NCBI GenBank assembly: GCA_973895155.1
Contig: OZ316894.1
Coordinates: 4,650,001-4,714,000, forward strand
DNA length: 64,000 nt
DNA from: Marsupella aquatica
Taxonomy: Eukaryota; Marchantiophyta
Direction: 5' to 3'
Part shown: positions 36,139 to 48,015 of the stretch, piece after piece
How positions within the stretch are numbered: the stretch's first letter is position 1
Layout: every line of letters starts with the position of its first letter
Position numbers and translations under genes: made by a program
The notes under the pieces: generated by a model
Databases searched by the model: none
What the model was told of the DNA's origin: nothing
The model's input: the letters and a program-made list of their open reading frames with translations, nothing else

Positions 36139-36332
36139 GGACGAATTGAAAATGGTGGCGATGGACAACTGATGGCAATTAACGGTCGATGGCTGCCATA
36201 GAACACAGGTTTGTGCCTGAGCTTGTCATTTTGAAGGACGAGTTGAAAGTAGTGGCGATGGACAACTAGTGGCAATTAATGGTGGATGGCTGCCATAGAC
36301 CACGGTGGTGCCTGAGCTTGTCATTTTTAAGG
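36139..36332. repeat. 97-bp tandem duplication
   Basis: GGACGA(A/G)TTGAAA...GGCGATGGACAACT...GGCTGCCATAGA...TGCCTGAGCTTGTCATTTT occurs twice in tandem, at 36139 and 36236, with scattered differences. Confidence 0.9.
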
Positions 36333-37587
36333 AACCTCAAATCAGAGTGCACCTCGTGAGCGAAGGATCCATGGTTTGTCCCCCGTGGACATGGTTTGGA
36401 TCATTTTCAAGTCTGCGAGCTATCATTTCCTTAGCAGGAGTCTGATATAAGTTTATCAAGTGCAGAAATGTCAAATTAATTATGGCTCACAACATTCGCT
36501 GTCTCCTTTAATTTGGAAAATTTGTTTGGAGAGATGATCCCTTCCATTGTTCCAAATTACTAATTTCAGCTCCGCAAGTAAGTGGGAAGAGGATTGAACT
36601 GTTAGTGACACCCCAATGCCAGAATCCGAAATCTTATCTATCACCTGAAATACACAAAAGTCTTTCACGCTGTATAAAGAGTAATCTTCAATCAAAATAA
36701 GTCGTCACAAAGCTCATTGCACTCGGTGGTTTAAATGTTTCTGTCAACAAACCCTTACTCTGTACTCCATTATCTGATTCTGCAGGGTGGTCACATAATG
36801 TCACGGCATGTTGAGCTGGCCAGTTAGGCATGTGCAATTGTCATTGTCATGATCAGTACGAAATAAATCCAGGTGATCTTTTCTTGGATGAATGAGCAAG
36901 TGAAGCCTCCTGTCACTCAGTCTAAAATCAGGAAAACTGATCAGTGGTGTTCACGATGTATAGTAGGTTCAGACTCATCACTCAGTCTGAACTTTTCAAG
37001 TGCTGGGTAGCACCTTTGAAAGGCAATTGGATCTCATACTGGCATTGTTCTAAAGAAGATACTACAGACCTTGTGACGACAACGGTCTTGTCAGTGTTAC
37101 CGTGCAATAGGGGAATAACGACTTTTATCAAACCCTGGCTGTCGAAGTCCTTTCACCCGAATCAATCGTCTTCAATTCATGACAACATTAGCCCGGGGAG
37201 TTTTCACTTGAAGTTGAACAATGTCAGTACTCTTTACCGTGAGTGTGTGTTCTGCTTCTGTAACTCCTGCCACAATGTAGCTTGCCGTAATTTGCATTTA
37301 AAAAGTACTTCCCTGGAGAAGTAGGATGAAGTCCTTATCAGGGATTTGAAGCAACTCTTGTTCATATCCACGGAGGGCTGCACGGAACTCTTACCCCTCA
37401 CTGCGTTTTGGGTGTTAAGCCTCTTACTTTTCCTATGCGTGTTGGCCATCCTGACAGGGAGACAGAAACTGACTTTTCCGAGTTCATTCAACTTGGCAGG
37501 ATGCAAGCTTAGGGTAGCGAGCCCAACTTGGATTGAAAATACCTTTTGAATGCGAAGTTTCTATATTAGAGTTTCAATGCTCTTCGG

Positions 37588-37720
37588 GACTGTTTCAAGT
37601 GTTGTGCCTATTTCTTATGGCTCAAGTGAAATTGTTCAGGTGTACCAGTTAAGAGACTGTTCCAAGTGTTGTGCCTGTTTTTTATGGCTCAAGTAGATTG
37701 TTGATGTGTACCTGTTAACA
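37588..37720. repeat. 67-bp tandem duplication
   Basis: GACTGTT(T/C)CAAGTGTTGTGCCT...TATGGCTCAAGT...TGTACC(A/T)GTTAA is present twice, at 37588 and 37655. Confidence 0.9.
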
Positions 37721-38109
37721 TGTTCGGGGATCTGATGACAGTACACTGGACACTGGGAGTTGATTGCATGCTGGTGGTGAAGTACATTGACAACTAAACC
37801 AACCGTCTAGTAGTAATTGCTAGATGTGGCTGTTCATGGAAAAATTTGCCCAACTCAAAGAATCTGTGGAACTCACAAGACTCTTTGATAGCATTGTGGG
37901 GATGACAATCATGGGCGCTATATCCAGGCCTGATGATGAACTCTAATCCCATGCCAAACGAGCTGTCTACATTAAACTCTAGTCAAAGACTTCCTGTACT
38001 TGGGGCAAGCAGTGCAGTGGCCAAAAGTTGTTGCCTATGCCTGTCAGCAATAGGGCGTCTCAAAGCTACATAGCTAGAGGTGATGGCTTTTGACCCTAAA
38101 AATGGTCAT

Positions 38110-38270
38110 ATTTTTTTCACTAGCCTCTAGAGTGACTTATGTCATGGCAAGTGACAAATCTTTATGGCAAAAAAGTTATCCATCATTCATGGATTTGGTA
38201 ATCCATGACATTTCTGTACATATCCCTGAGTTAAGCTCCATCAAATTTTGAGGTTCCAGACCCCCTAATA
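38110..38270. repeat. Dispersed repeat, copy B
   Basis: It shares ordered blocks with 19850-20010: CACTAGCCTCTA, GTCATGGCA, AATCTTTATGGCA, a 'TTTGGTAATCCAT' block and TTTTGAGGTTCCAGACCCCCTA. It is the same orientation as copy A. The class is unknown. Confidence 0.5.
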
Positions 38271-40522
38271 TGCCTAACTTTGTGTTAGACTGGATCCCTC
38301 ACAAGGTCCGGTGGGACAAGCAAAACTTACCAAAGTGGTGTTGTAAGCATGCCGCATTCCCGGTGTTTTGCAAGATGCCGTCATTCGTTAGTTGTTGACT
38401 ACATTCACACCCAAGATGCTCAAACTTAGAAGGTCAGCCATCCATTTGTACTGGCAGAGCTTATCATACTGTAAATTTAATTTAATTGACAATGATTTAA
38501 GTGGAACCTTTGTGCTGAAGCTTTTGGACCCTAATTCATGCCTTAGTCTGCCTCCCATGACCAGGGTGTTGTCCAATCAAGGTTTTCGTTTTTCACCAGA
38601 AGATCCAGGAATATTCCTTACCTACTCTTCTAACCAAAAGTCTAGCAAAGATTTTCCAAAAGTATTTAGAGGTGGAATCTAGCACATTTTCACCAAAAGC
38701 CTATCCAATCCTCTTGTGGAGAGTCAGTTATTCAAAACCAAGTAACAGTTGGTCCAAGGCTACTGTAGACACAGGAAAGAACAAAATGAAAAACTACTGT
38801 AGTGAAGGAACACATGAAATACCCCCCTCTCCCCAAACCAAAAACAAAAAACCGAAGAAAAAAAACCAAAATACCAACAAACAAATGTCACAGTTGCTGA
38901 CCCAAGAAATCTGGACCCTTAGGGATACACCTGACATAGAGGGAGAGCCCTACCATCTAGTTGGAACACCGCGGGCAGACTATGTTATCACTATCCTTAT
39001 ACACAACTTGGGATGAATCGGTGCATTGGCTCAATGTTTCACCAAAGGCCTCTAAGTAAGCTCTTGGACTTCACTAGCTAAACTATTGGATTTAAGAATA
39101 AACAGGGTATAGCACGTTTTGGTAGTGTACAATCCTGGGGTAATGCAAGTTACTACTACTCAGAAAAAAATATGTAACTAAAAAGTGATTGAGTGATAGC
39201 CAAATACACAGCCGGGTAAGGGTGACTGGTGTTACTTTACAGGAATTATTGTCAACCATATACAGTCAACCCACATATGCATGAAGAGTTTAGGGTTTAG
39301 GACGACAAGATTCCTCAGATAAAAGACTCATTCAAGGGGAGACAACGAAAAGGCCAAATAGCCAGAAGGATCCAGTGTAGAAGCCCAGCACAAGAACAAC
39401 CAAGGACACAAAACCCTATTCTTGACCTATGGGCAAACTGAAGAGCCTGGTAGACCTCCTCCATAAAGTGCAGGGGAGGTCAAACAAGGAAACCTTACTA
39501 GAGGCCCTAAACCAACCACTTCACCCCACCCAATAAAGGAGACAAAACAAAGGAAAAACCCAAGGAAGACCAGTTTCACCCCAAAATGTAAAAATGAAAA
39601 TCAAGATTTTCATCATGACATTATAAATAAACAAGTTGTACAAATATGCAATATGGTCCATAGAAGTCCCTGGACCAAGCGTTTTGGTCCATCGGGGCTT
39701 GAATCGCCTTGGGAAGCGGACAATGAGAAAGGTCAAATAAACCATTCTTCCGTGTTTTCTTGTTGCTAGTTGACTCGAAGAGCCACCAGTCCACCACTCC
39801 AGCTGTTGATTCCTCGTTCCAGACAAAATTCGTGCCAGGGTTGCTTGTCCACGTGGATGGGCAGGCTGACGTCTAGTGTGGGCCCCCACCTTTGTCACCC
39901 ACTCCTGCCCGCGGGCTAATAAACAAAGCTCGGGCAAGGGCAGAGGGCCCTCCAGTGGTGGACCTGAAAGAAGGGTAGTTTTTAAGGTTGTTATTTATTC
40001 GCCAAGCTTGCTCAGCAGGTTTCTTATCTAGTGTGGTTTTATTAGACTGAGTTTTGATCCTTATTAGACTACCATAAATTGGAAGATGACTGTCAGATTG
40101 TGACTGATAATGGGGCCGGTGGCTACTGTAGGTTGGAAAGTGATTAATTAAGACAACAGAAGAAGCCTAGATAGAGTAGCTTATTTTTGGCAAAAGTCAC
40201 AACCATTTTTCAGTCACGTGGAATTTGACAAGTTTTGGGCTCAAAAACAATTTCGCACACAGCTATTTCTTTGCCCATTGTTCTTATCCTAAAATTGACT
40301 GCTGTATCTGGGTCGCCTATGTACTAATCGGCGGGTGATGGAGTCATGATGGAATTTATATTTTCCTTGTTAACCCTTTAATAACATTTAGTGCCATTTC
40401 ACACACATTTTGCGTTACAAGTTGAATTCTTATGGACCACTCCTCCTGAATGATGCGATCTGATGGACCAAACTAAGAAAATATTTTGGGGTCCTTGTGA
40501 ATCCTTGAAAGAAAGTTGTCAG

Positions 40523-40759
40523 ACTAAATTTTGGAACACTCTAGCGTCCTGGTGTAAACACTGACCTTTCAGTTGATATTGTCGTTTAAAAATTGAAAAC
40601 TGGAAGCAGCAAAATGATATTCTGACCTTAGTTGTTTCTTACTAAATTTTGGAACATTCTAGCATCCTGGTGTAAACATTGACCTTTCAGTTGATATTGT
40701 CATTTAAAAAATTGAAAACTGGAAGCAGCAAAATGATATTCTGACCTTAGTTGTTTCTT
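40523..40759. repeat. 118-bp tandem duplication
   Basis: Two adjacent units start ACTAAATTTTGGAACA at 40523 and 40641 and end TTAGTTGTTTCTT. Only a few substitutions and one extra A separate them, so it is fairly recent. Confidence 0.95.
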
Positions 40760-41989
40760 GGAATGAAAAGTAATTAATATTTTGCACAGGTACTGCTTGA
40801 ACCAAGATCACACGACGATAGGACAGAGGTCAAAGTGAGTGCCCAATCAAGTCAAGGATTTTCAATGTGATTGGAATTGAAGTAAATTGATTTACTGGAA
40901 AGCTCATTCGATGTCCTTTCTGTCGACGTAAAATGGATCTTGAGATGTTGAGCAGTTGCCACTAAATCTAGTTCAAAATTGCCTCTCTTTTTTTCTTCTT
41001 CTGCGTAGTCCAACAAATGATTATCCCCAACCAACGGTTAGATTTGGGGGTACATGGTACCGTTTTCTACTCTTTAGTATAAAAGTAGTAACAGAGACAA
41101 TTCTACATTTAGATGCTCGCTATCCCCCTTGTGAAAGTCTATCCAAACATATCCACAAACTTTGGGGTCTATCTGGGTATCATTTATCTCCAGTCTCCTT
41201 CTTATTTCCAAAGAATTGGATCTCCAACAACAAAACAACAAATTGCATCTCCTGCCAGCATGTCCGTGCCTCTTCCATTCGGGTACAGCCCGTCCAATCA
41301 TCCCGTGGCAAACGAGGCAGAAGGCAAGCTTGGTTGTGAAAGCCTATCCATAGTCTATCCAAGCACATCAACAAGCTTTCAGGTCTATCCAAAACATCAT
41401 TTCTCTCCATTTTTTGGATTCTTCTCAACGCCATTTACGACTTTTCTCTTTGTAACTTCAGGGCATTGCTGAATGAACTCCGTCAAGATTTTCCTCTCCT
41501 TTTACAAAAATCCTTAAATTAAAAATATCTAAGGCCTTTAAGAGTATTAAGTACTACTACCAAAGCATTATGGGACACAGTGCCCTCCAAATAAATAAAT
41601 TATAGCCATATAACCGCAATCCAAACAATGCTTCTCGGGTAAAACAATTCAAAAATTAAAAACATCAAAAAGTTATTTCTTGGCCTAATGTTTACAGTGA
41701 AGTCTCTAGACTTGGGTGCAAACAAAAAAAAACAAGGATAGAGGCAAGTATAAAAGACAAATAACAGAGAATCTATTTTTTTTGGCAAGGCCTTTTTTTG
41801 TAATCACCTCTATTTAACTTCAGCGAGCAGGTAATCAAGCTAAAATATACACAAAATTGGATTTCCAACACCAAAAAACCGCATCTCCCGCCCGCATGTC
41901 CGTGCCGCTTCCGTTCGCCCAATCCGACCGTCCGATCACTAAACAGCCAGCAGACGATCAGGATGGCTCGCGTAAACCCAGCCCCGTGG
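40760..41989 (+). promoter_or_regulatory. PRS upstream region built of duplicated blocks
   Basis: A block starting AATTGGAT(C/T)TCCAACA, continuing GCATGTCCGTGCC and CGTCC(A/G)ATCA, is present at 41214-41320 and again at 41853-41960, the second just upstream of the TATA box. A separate block (GTGAAAG.CTATCCA...CA.CAA.CTTT..GGTCTATC) is present at 41121-41170 and 41335-41395. The duplicated segments may carry promoter elements, which is inference. A/T-rich filler separates them. Confidence 0.5.
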
Positions 41990-41998
41990 TATATATAT
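41990..41998 (+). promoter_or_regulatory. TATA box of the PRS gene
   Basis: TATATATAT within a GC-rich setting, followed about 30 bases on by CT-rich sequence suited to a transcription start. This would imply a 5' UTR of roughly 580 bases before the ATG at 42609, unless a leader intron is present. Confidence 0.5.
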
Positions 41999-42608
41999 GC
42001 TGCGCAAATCTCGCTCCCGCAACTCCGAAAAGTGTATCTTCTCATTCGTCACGAGGCACCGATTTTCTCTGTTCGCCCTCAGTCTCCTCCAGTCACTGCT
42101 CCTCGAGTGATCGCGTCTCCGCAGCCACTCGAGCGCTTTCTGTGGAGAATCGCTCGACCGCTGCACGCACTGCTGGGGCCACGCATTCGAGCGACCGAGC
42201 AGGCGAAGCGAAGCGAAGAGAGGGATTTCAGTCTCTGTTTCTGTGGAAGAATCGCTCGCCCCATGTGGTGGGGTCTTCGTTGAGCCTCTCTCTGCTGGAG
42301 CCAATTCTCGCGTCGGTAGGGTTTGAATTTTCGAGTACGCACGATTGCTCGGCGTCTAAAGACATTGCGGAATCTGTAGGGTAGCAGTGGGGGAGGGGAA
42401 TTCTCGATTCGGGGTAGCTGGTTTTGTAATCTCGAGCTCCTGCACTCCCTCACTCCGTCGCTATCGCTTCGAATTTCTCGCAAATTAGGTTTTCCGCATT
42501 GGGAGCTGGGTGTCGTCTTCGCTCGGCGTTCGGCGGGGGTTTGATTTGATCGATTGGAAAGGGACGGCGAAGGTTTGGTGATTGCAAGAGTGTGAAGAAG
42601 AGCGAGCT

Positions 42609-45125
42609 ATGGCGACGGCGCTGAGAGGAGTGGTGGAGTGTGTCTCGAATGTTGGCAGCTTTCATAGCGGTCATTTGGCTGCGACTAGTGAATGGCAGAA
42701 CGTTGCTGCTTCATTGAAGCTTGGATGTGGCAAGGGCTGCGAGCTCGCACCTCTGCGGCGCCCAACTTCCGCCCGCCGTGGTTGGCCTTCTGCCGAGCCG
42801 CTGTGCACGCTGAGCTCACCGAACTCTGTGAACAACGTGAATTCGTGGAATGCGAAGCCGATCCTTCCGGACCCGAAGGTGTGGAACGGGAACGGTTCAG
42901 TTCTCAGCAGCAGTGGGTCTAGAGCCCTCCATGAGATGGGGATTCGGGACTCGAGGTCTGATAGCCGTCTCCGTATCTTCTCTGGAACCGCCAACCAGCA
43001 GCTCGCCCAGGTCTTGCTCCTTCCGCCGCCCTTCGTAGGTCGGTATAGGCGTAATTGAGTTCATGCCATTCACCTATCTCTCTCTGTCCGCTGTCCGCCG
43101 AGTCTTTACATTCTTTCTCTTGTGCCAACCATTCGATATGTGACCGTTCGCTGCCGTAAACTTTGTTGTGTGTATGGGGAACTAAAACGGAAGTGAACGG
43201 GAACAGGAAATTGCGTGCTACATGGGGCTGGATTTGGGGAAGGTTACCATCAAGCGCTTTGCCGATGGGGAGATTTACGTGCAGCTACAGGAGAGTGTGA
43301 GAGGTTGTGATGTGTATTTGGTGCAGCCCACTTGTCCTCCGGCCAACGAGAACCTCATGGAGTTGCTGGTGATGATAGATGCTTGTCGACGTGCCTCGGC
43401 CAAGACCATCACCGCTGTCATTCCTTACTTCGGTTATGCTCGAGCTGACCGCAAGGTATTCCAGGTTTATGGTGTATTTCCTCCTGCATTTCAATTCTTA
43501 CCACTTTATGTCCCGCCTCGTGTTGGTTGGTCTAAAAGAGAATTTCATTTCCCTACCTCTTCGCAGGAACGACAATCTGTTGCCAATAGAAACTGAAAAT
43601 TGAAGAGGGGGTGGTTCCCACAAGGGGCGTTGCCTCAGAAACTTTTCATTCAATCATGGTGGGCATTCGTAGGCTTCTCGGTGGAAGCGTTTGACAAGTA
43701 ACAACTTCCTCGAGAGACCACCAAAGTACTGAATCTCTGCTTTTGTAAATTTTTACAGACTCAAGGGCGAGAATCGATTGCGGCTAAGCTTGTTGCGAAC
43801 ATGATTACCAAAGCTGGGGCCAACCGTGTGCTGGCTTGTGATTTGCATTCTGGACAGGCGATGGGCTACTTCGACATTCCCGTTGATCATGTGTATGGAC
43901 AGGTTCATCTCAATTCTTTCCGCGACGCATTTATTCACGTGATTTTTGGTTTCTAATGTTGTATGTTTGACCTTTGCGTTGTTGTGATATCCCGGGAGAA
44001 CAACTTCAAATTATTACTTTAGCTGATCATTCTTCTGTTTCTCTTACAGCCCGTGATTCTGGACTACTTGGCTAGCAAGATGATCTCTGCGGAGGACCTT
44101 GTAGTTGTGTCACCTGATGTTGGGGGTGTTGCACGGGCCCGAGCCTTTGCCAAGAAGTTATCTGACGCTCCTCTCGCAATTGTGGACAAGAGGCGTCAAG
44201 GCCATAACGTGTCTGAGGTGATTCTCCAATTACTCATTACCCGTCCACATCGCGAAATCTCCCTGCAGAAGTTTTCTGGTGCAGACCGCTCCAGAAGTTC
44301 TTTTGAGTATAATAGCAATTGGAATTATCAAGTGAAAATTGGAAGTATGAAGCTATGTTTAGGATTGCTCTGGCTGCGCGCTAACGGACTCAAATGAGTT
44401 GTGCGAACACAGCATTTGGTTCTCAACACGTTTCTTGCGCTTTTCCAGGTAATGAACTTGATTGGCGATGTCAAGGGGAAGATTGCTGTGATGGTGGATG
44501 ACATGATTGACACAGCTGGTAAGCATTTGGTGAATTGAATGAATTCGATGACGCTGAAGCATTGTCACTGATTCACGCTTCTCGTAGGTCCGTGTTAAAC
44601 TTCCCTAGTTAGTGGGAAAAGGGACGGATGTTTTTCAGTTGTTGAATGACCGTTTTGGAAGATGCTTTGATGTTGATTCAGTGTTACCTTGTGAAACAGG
44701 AACGATTGCAAATGGAGCAGCCCTTCTTCACCAAGAAGGTGCACGAGAAGTTTACGCGTGCTGTACTCACGCCGTATTCAGGTGAGCTGCAGGTTTTGCT
44801 GATTTTATTATAGTGGAAGAGCTTGATGGAATTGTAGGATTGCTGCTTGAGCCGTCGATGATCGTATCGATACGTCGAGCATATTTCGTTTGGTAATCGC
44901 GAGAACTTATATTACTTCTAACTGGGTGACATTTTGATATGCAGTCCTCCTGCCATTGAGCGACTATCTGGAGGGCTATTCCAAGAAGTGATCATCACCA
45001 ACACGATTCCTGTGACCGAAAAGAATTACTTTCCACAGCTGACAGTTTTATCAGTGGCCAATCTTCTCGGTGAAACTATCTGGAGGGTTCATGATGACTC
45101 TTCCGTTAGCAGCATTTTCCGATAA
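42609..45125 (+). CDS. PRS: Ribose-phosphate pyrophosphokinase (PRPP synthetase), plastid-type, seven exons
   Basis: Makes 5-phosphoribosyl-1-pyrophosphate from ribose-5-phosphate and ATP, for purine, pyrimidine, His and Trp synthesis. Exons: 42609-43010, 43207-43455, 43759-43902, 44050-44217, 44449-44518, 44700-44781 and 44945-45125, giving 431 residues. Phase closes at every junction, including the split codons of exons 5-7. Residues 1 to about 115 are a Ser/Arg/Ala-rich leader suited to plastid targeting. The catalytic domain begins [11 protein letters not shown] (119). Key motifs are FGYARADRK before the exon 2 donor, the metal site DLHSGQ (Asp245, His247), the PRS signature continuing to YFDIPVDH, and the PRPP loop DDMIDTAGT (338-346). 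The final residues (SSVSSIFR) differ from the common plant ending, which I recall as IEPFSTLGID. Class I organisation is expected. Plastid location is inferred. Confidence 0.96.
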
Positions 45126-46683
45126 AGCTCGCTTTATGGTTTATTGGAGTATATATCTTGCCTTGAGGAAGGGAAGAAAATTTTGTAGCTTCTATTCTTT
45201 TCCGAGTTTAGATATTTGGAAGAACCATCACGGAGAATTCTTTTCGCATTTCAGAGAAACAAGTCTGGAAGGAGTGATACATAAAACAGGAAATACCTAG
45301 ACAAACACATTTTTGCAGCTCAGAGGTTTTTGTTAGTCATTTGTTCATGATACTCATATTCAACGAAACCCTTCACTTGGGAATTCTATATCATTTCATT
45401 TATAATCATCCACGGATGTTGTGGAGTTTCAACTCTGTGAACCTGTAGCTGGACCACGATCCTTAGTGGTTACATGGCATGCAATAAGTTTTGCACATGG
45501 TAAACTGTCTTTGATCCATGTATTTTAGTTATTTCAGCCAAGACTTCGGTCGTCAATAATGGAGCGCTATCAACTCACTCTGTCGACTCTGTGAACTGCC
45601 TTTCAGTTCGCTTAATTGGTTTTGAAACGGCTCAAAGCGTGGAACATGTTATGCTGTGAAATTTGTATGGGAGAGAACATGGCTGCCTGGGTTCTTCCAG
45701 TGATGAAGCGGTTCAGAACCGTTGATGTTCATCTTTAGAAAATGTGTAATGACAAGATTGGGGCTGGATTGTTTGTTTTGGGGCTGGATTGTTTGTTTTA
45801 GAAAGTTTTCTTGCCTGTGCACAGCGTTATCTGCCTCTGAGTTTTCTAATTGCTTCCTTAATGTCCGTGTAAGGGAAGTTATTTACGAGCGCACGCGAAA
45901 CCGATATGAGACACACCGGTGTGCTCGACGGATGAAAGGGGACCGACTGCACTTGGGGATTCACCAGCGGGGCACACTCTCACCTAGTGCTCAATGTATG
46001 GAAGAACAGTTCTTGTACTAAATTGGGAGATATACTCGTCCGTTGGTTCCTGTGCAAAGGGATTACAGTGAAAAGCATTGCAGTTGACACAGAAATCTTC
46101 CAATCGTTCATTTCACTTTGAATCAGGCGACAGTACTAGAGTAATTCGAGTCTCATTCATCCTTCGAAATTCATGTGTTCTTGTTATCTTTTACTATGAC
46201 GAAAGACAACAGACCGTGCTAGATTCTCCAGGTTCGAAGTCTTGATTTAACCAGTTGTAGGGATCTTCAAACAACGCTTGCCCGCTACAAGCAAGAAGTA
46301 CTACACTAGCGATCTTGAAAGGTCCCACGCATAAGCGCTTGCTCCGTAGCGCTGGATCTACTGTTCAGATTACTGTGGTAAAGTGGAGTGAAACATCCCT
46401 AAGAAAAATAACTACGAGCATAGGGCAAATCGAGGAAACTTGGGTATGCATATATTATGTACAACATCCACTTAGACTTTCTGTATCCAAATACTGAAAA
46501 TAGCCACAATCAAGCTAGTTGAACTTAGCCGTATCCATGGCGCAACTATGAGATCCTAGGAGCTGCCGCGGAGATTCTCCTCTTTAGTAACTGTCGGTGA
46601 CTACAATTCCTCAAACGAAGAACTGTGGTTGTTGCCTTCCTGAGGAGTCCATTAAGTGTTGGGACATGGGGCCATATGTCTTG
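45126..46683. other. Intergenic region between PRS and an F-box/kelch gene
   Basis: 3' UTRs of convergent genes. A 21-bp tandem duplication (GGGGCTGGATTGTTTGTTTT) occurs at about 45758-45800. A short open frame at 45722-46021 has no domain. Nothing else is recognised. Confidence 0.5.
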
Positions 46684-48015
46684 TCAAAGCTCGATAGGAC
46701 ACATGCAAGGAGGCCATGTATAGGGGATGAAACAATTTGCTTTTTGCCACACAATCATGTTGTTCTCCCCACCAAATCCTTTGCTTCGAATATAAATACG
46801 TCTTCCGTTCTCTTCGCCCGAATGTACTACCGCTAACACTTCATCGCCTACATGTTCGACGGCCTCAACCTCGTGATCGAAATAATTTGGACTACTTGGT
46901 TCAAACAAATTTGAATGCAGAGTCGCCCACGAGTTTCTCTCCAAATCGAAGACCTGAACACCTCGTCGACTGATCGAATGGAATTGTCCACGTGCTATAA
47001 AATAGCGTGTCCAGCTTGTCCCAAGCTCCTCCGCAAATTCAGTGGCCGTTCTCCACTCATTTTTTCCTGGATTATAAACATCCACAAAGAGCGACAGCAC
47101 GTGGTCTCGATAGTCATTGCTTACGGTATACACAAACAACTCATCTCCTCGGGCTGTTACAAGAGTAGTATGATATCTCCCTCGCGGCGTTGGCTTTAGT
47201 TGCGACCAAGTGTCTATCTTGGGGTCATAAACTTCGCCATCCAAAATACTACCTTCGATGCCACCGAAAACATAAATCTTCCCATTTAAAAAGCCCACCC
47301 CGTACTTTTTTCTACTTTGGAGCATACTTGCACACTGTTTCCATTTCCTCTGCCTAGCAATATTGAACACATATACGTCATTCGAGTAATTGTTCACATA
47401 TACCCAATCTGGTGCATCACGTATCTTCGCCGATCTCATAACATATATTTGTCCATCCATTGAGATGCATTTGATGAAAATGTTTACGAACGGGTCCCAG
47501 TGACCATCAAAACGATTTGGAAAAAGGGGAAGTTGAAAACAGCGATTGCCTGTGATGGAGTAGAGGGTCAATCCGTATTCACTGTAACGGTTAGTAACAA
47601 TCGCAACAAGGGTTTCAGTTGACCGAGCGCGAATCCTGGCATCATAAAGTTCGGGACCGCGAATTGCTCTTTGCCAGGTACGACTTACTGACGATAAGAT
47701 GTAAAGCGATGTCCATGGCAATTTTGGAGTAATTTCGCACAAGGTAATATCATCCAGGACTTCTGGAAGCAGTTCCTCATCCGGTTGTTCCTCTAGTCTC
47801 CAAAACCTTTCCTCTAACGCCAGTAGCTTTTCCTCCAATCCCAAAATCATTCTCGTTAAGCTCGAAAGCCTCTCGTTCCGAGGAGCTGCAGTCATTGGAT
47901 TGTTTCCCGAAGGTTCCTCACCGAATTGCTCTAATCTCCAGAATCTCTCATCGGTTCGAGTGCCGTCACCCATTGTGTTCAATCCCTTATTTTCACTTAT
48001 GGCGTCGATGCTCAT
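46684..48015 (-). CDS. F-box/kelch-repeat protein, intronless (paralogue 1)
   Basis: A 443-residue single-exon frame. F-box proteins recruit substrates to SCF ubiquitin ligases through SKP1; kelch repeats form the substrate-binding propeller. Residues about 50-78 are heptad-like (LEEKLLALEERFWRLEEQ), a probable short coiled coil. The phrase ERFWRLE also occurs near residue 25, so this part is internally repeated. The F-box spans about 82-118 (LLPEVLDDITLCEITPKLPW...SVSRTWQRAI). Kelch-type blades follow, the clearest being YGVGFLNGKIYVFGG...VYDPKIDTW at about 248-280. The protein ends CMCPIEL. It lies head to head with the paralogue at 49660. The target protein is unknown. An internal Met at 15 is an alternative start. 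Confidence 0.9.
   Translation of the reverse strand: MSIDAISENKGLNTMGDGTRTDERFWRLEQFGEEPSGNNPMTAAPRNERLSSLTRMILGLEEKLLALEERFWRLEEQPDEELLPEVLDDITLCEITPKLPWTSLYILSSVSRTWQRAIRGPELYDARIRARSTETLVAIVTNRYSEYGLTLYSITGNRCFQLPLFPNRFDGHWDPFVNIFIKCISMDGQIYVMRSAKIRDAPDWVYVNNYSNDVYVFNIARQRKWKQCASMLQSRKKYGVGFLNGKIYVFGGIEGSILDGEVYDPKIDTWSQLKPTPRGRYHTTLVTARGDELFVYTVSNDYRDHVLSLFVDVYNPGKNEWRTATEFAEELGTSWTRYFIARGQFHSISRRGVQVFDLERNSWATLHSNLFEPSSPNYFDHEVEAVEHVGDEVLAVVHSGEENGRRIYIRSKGFGGENNMIVWQKANCFIPYTWPPCMCPIEL

Larger units (their letters stand above)
35076..40522. other. Long intergenic region with small duplications
   Basis: No gene is supported in this 5.4 kb. It holds two local duplications (36139-36332 and 37588-37720), a dispersed repeat (copy B at about 38110-38270, homologous to 19850-20010), and an A/C-rich low-complexity stretch at about 38820-38885. 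Open frames at 38392-38682 and 39521-39937 have no recognisable domain. Confidence 0.45.

Noticed and set aside
38392-38682. 96-codon frame that first looked like a copia polyprotein fragment
   Set aside because: No conserved retroelement motif (no protease, integrase or RT signature) could be identified on either strand.
39521-39937. 138-codon minus-strand frame
   Set aside because: No domain, mixed composition with a hydrophobic tail from A/T-rich sequence; no start or splice evidence.
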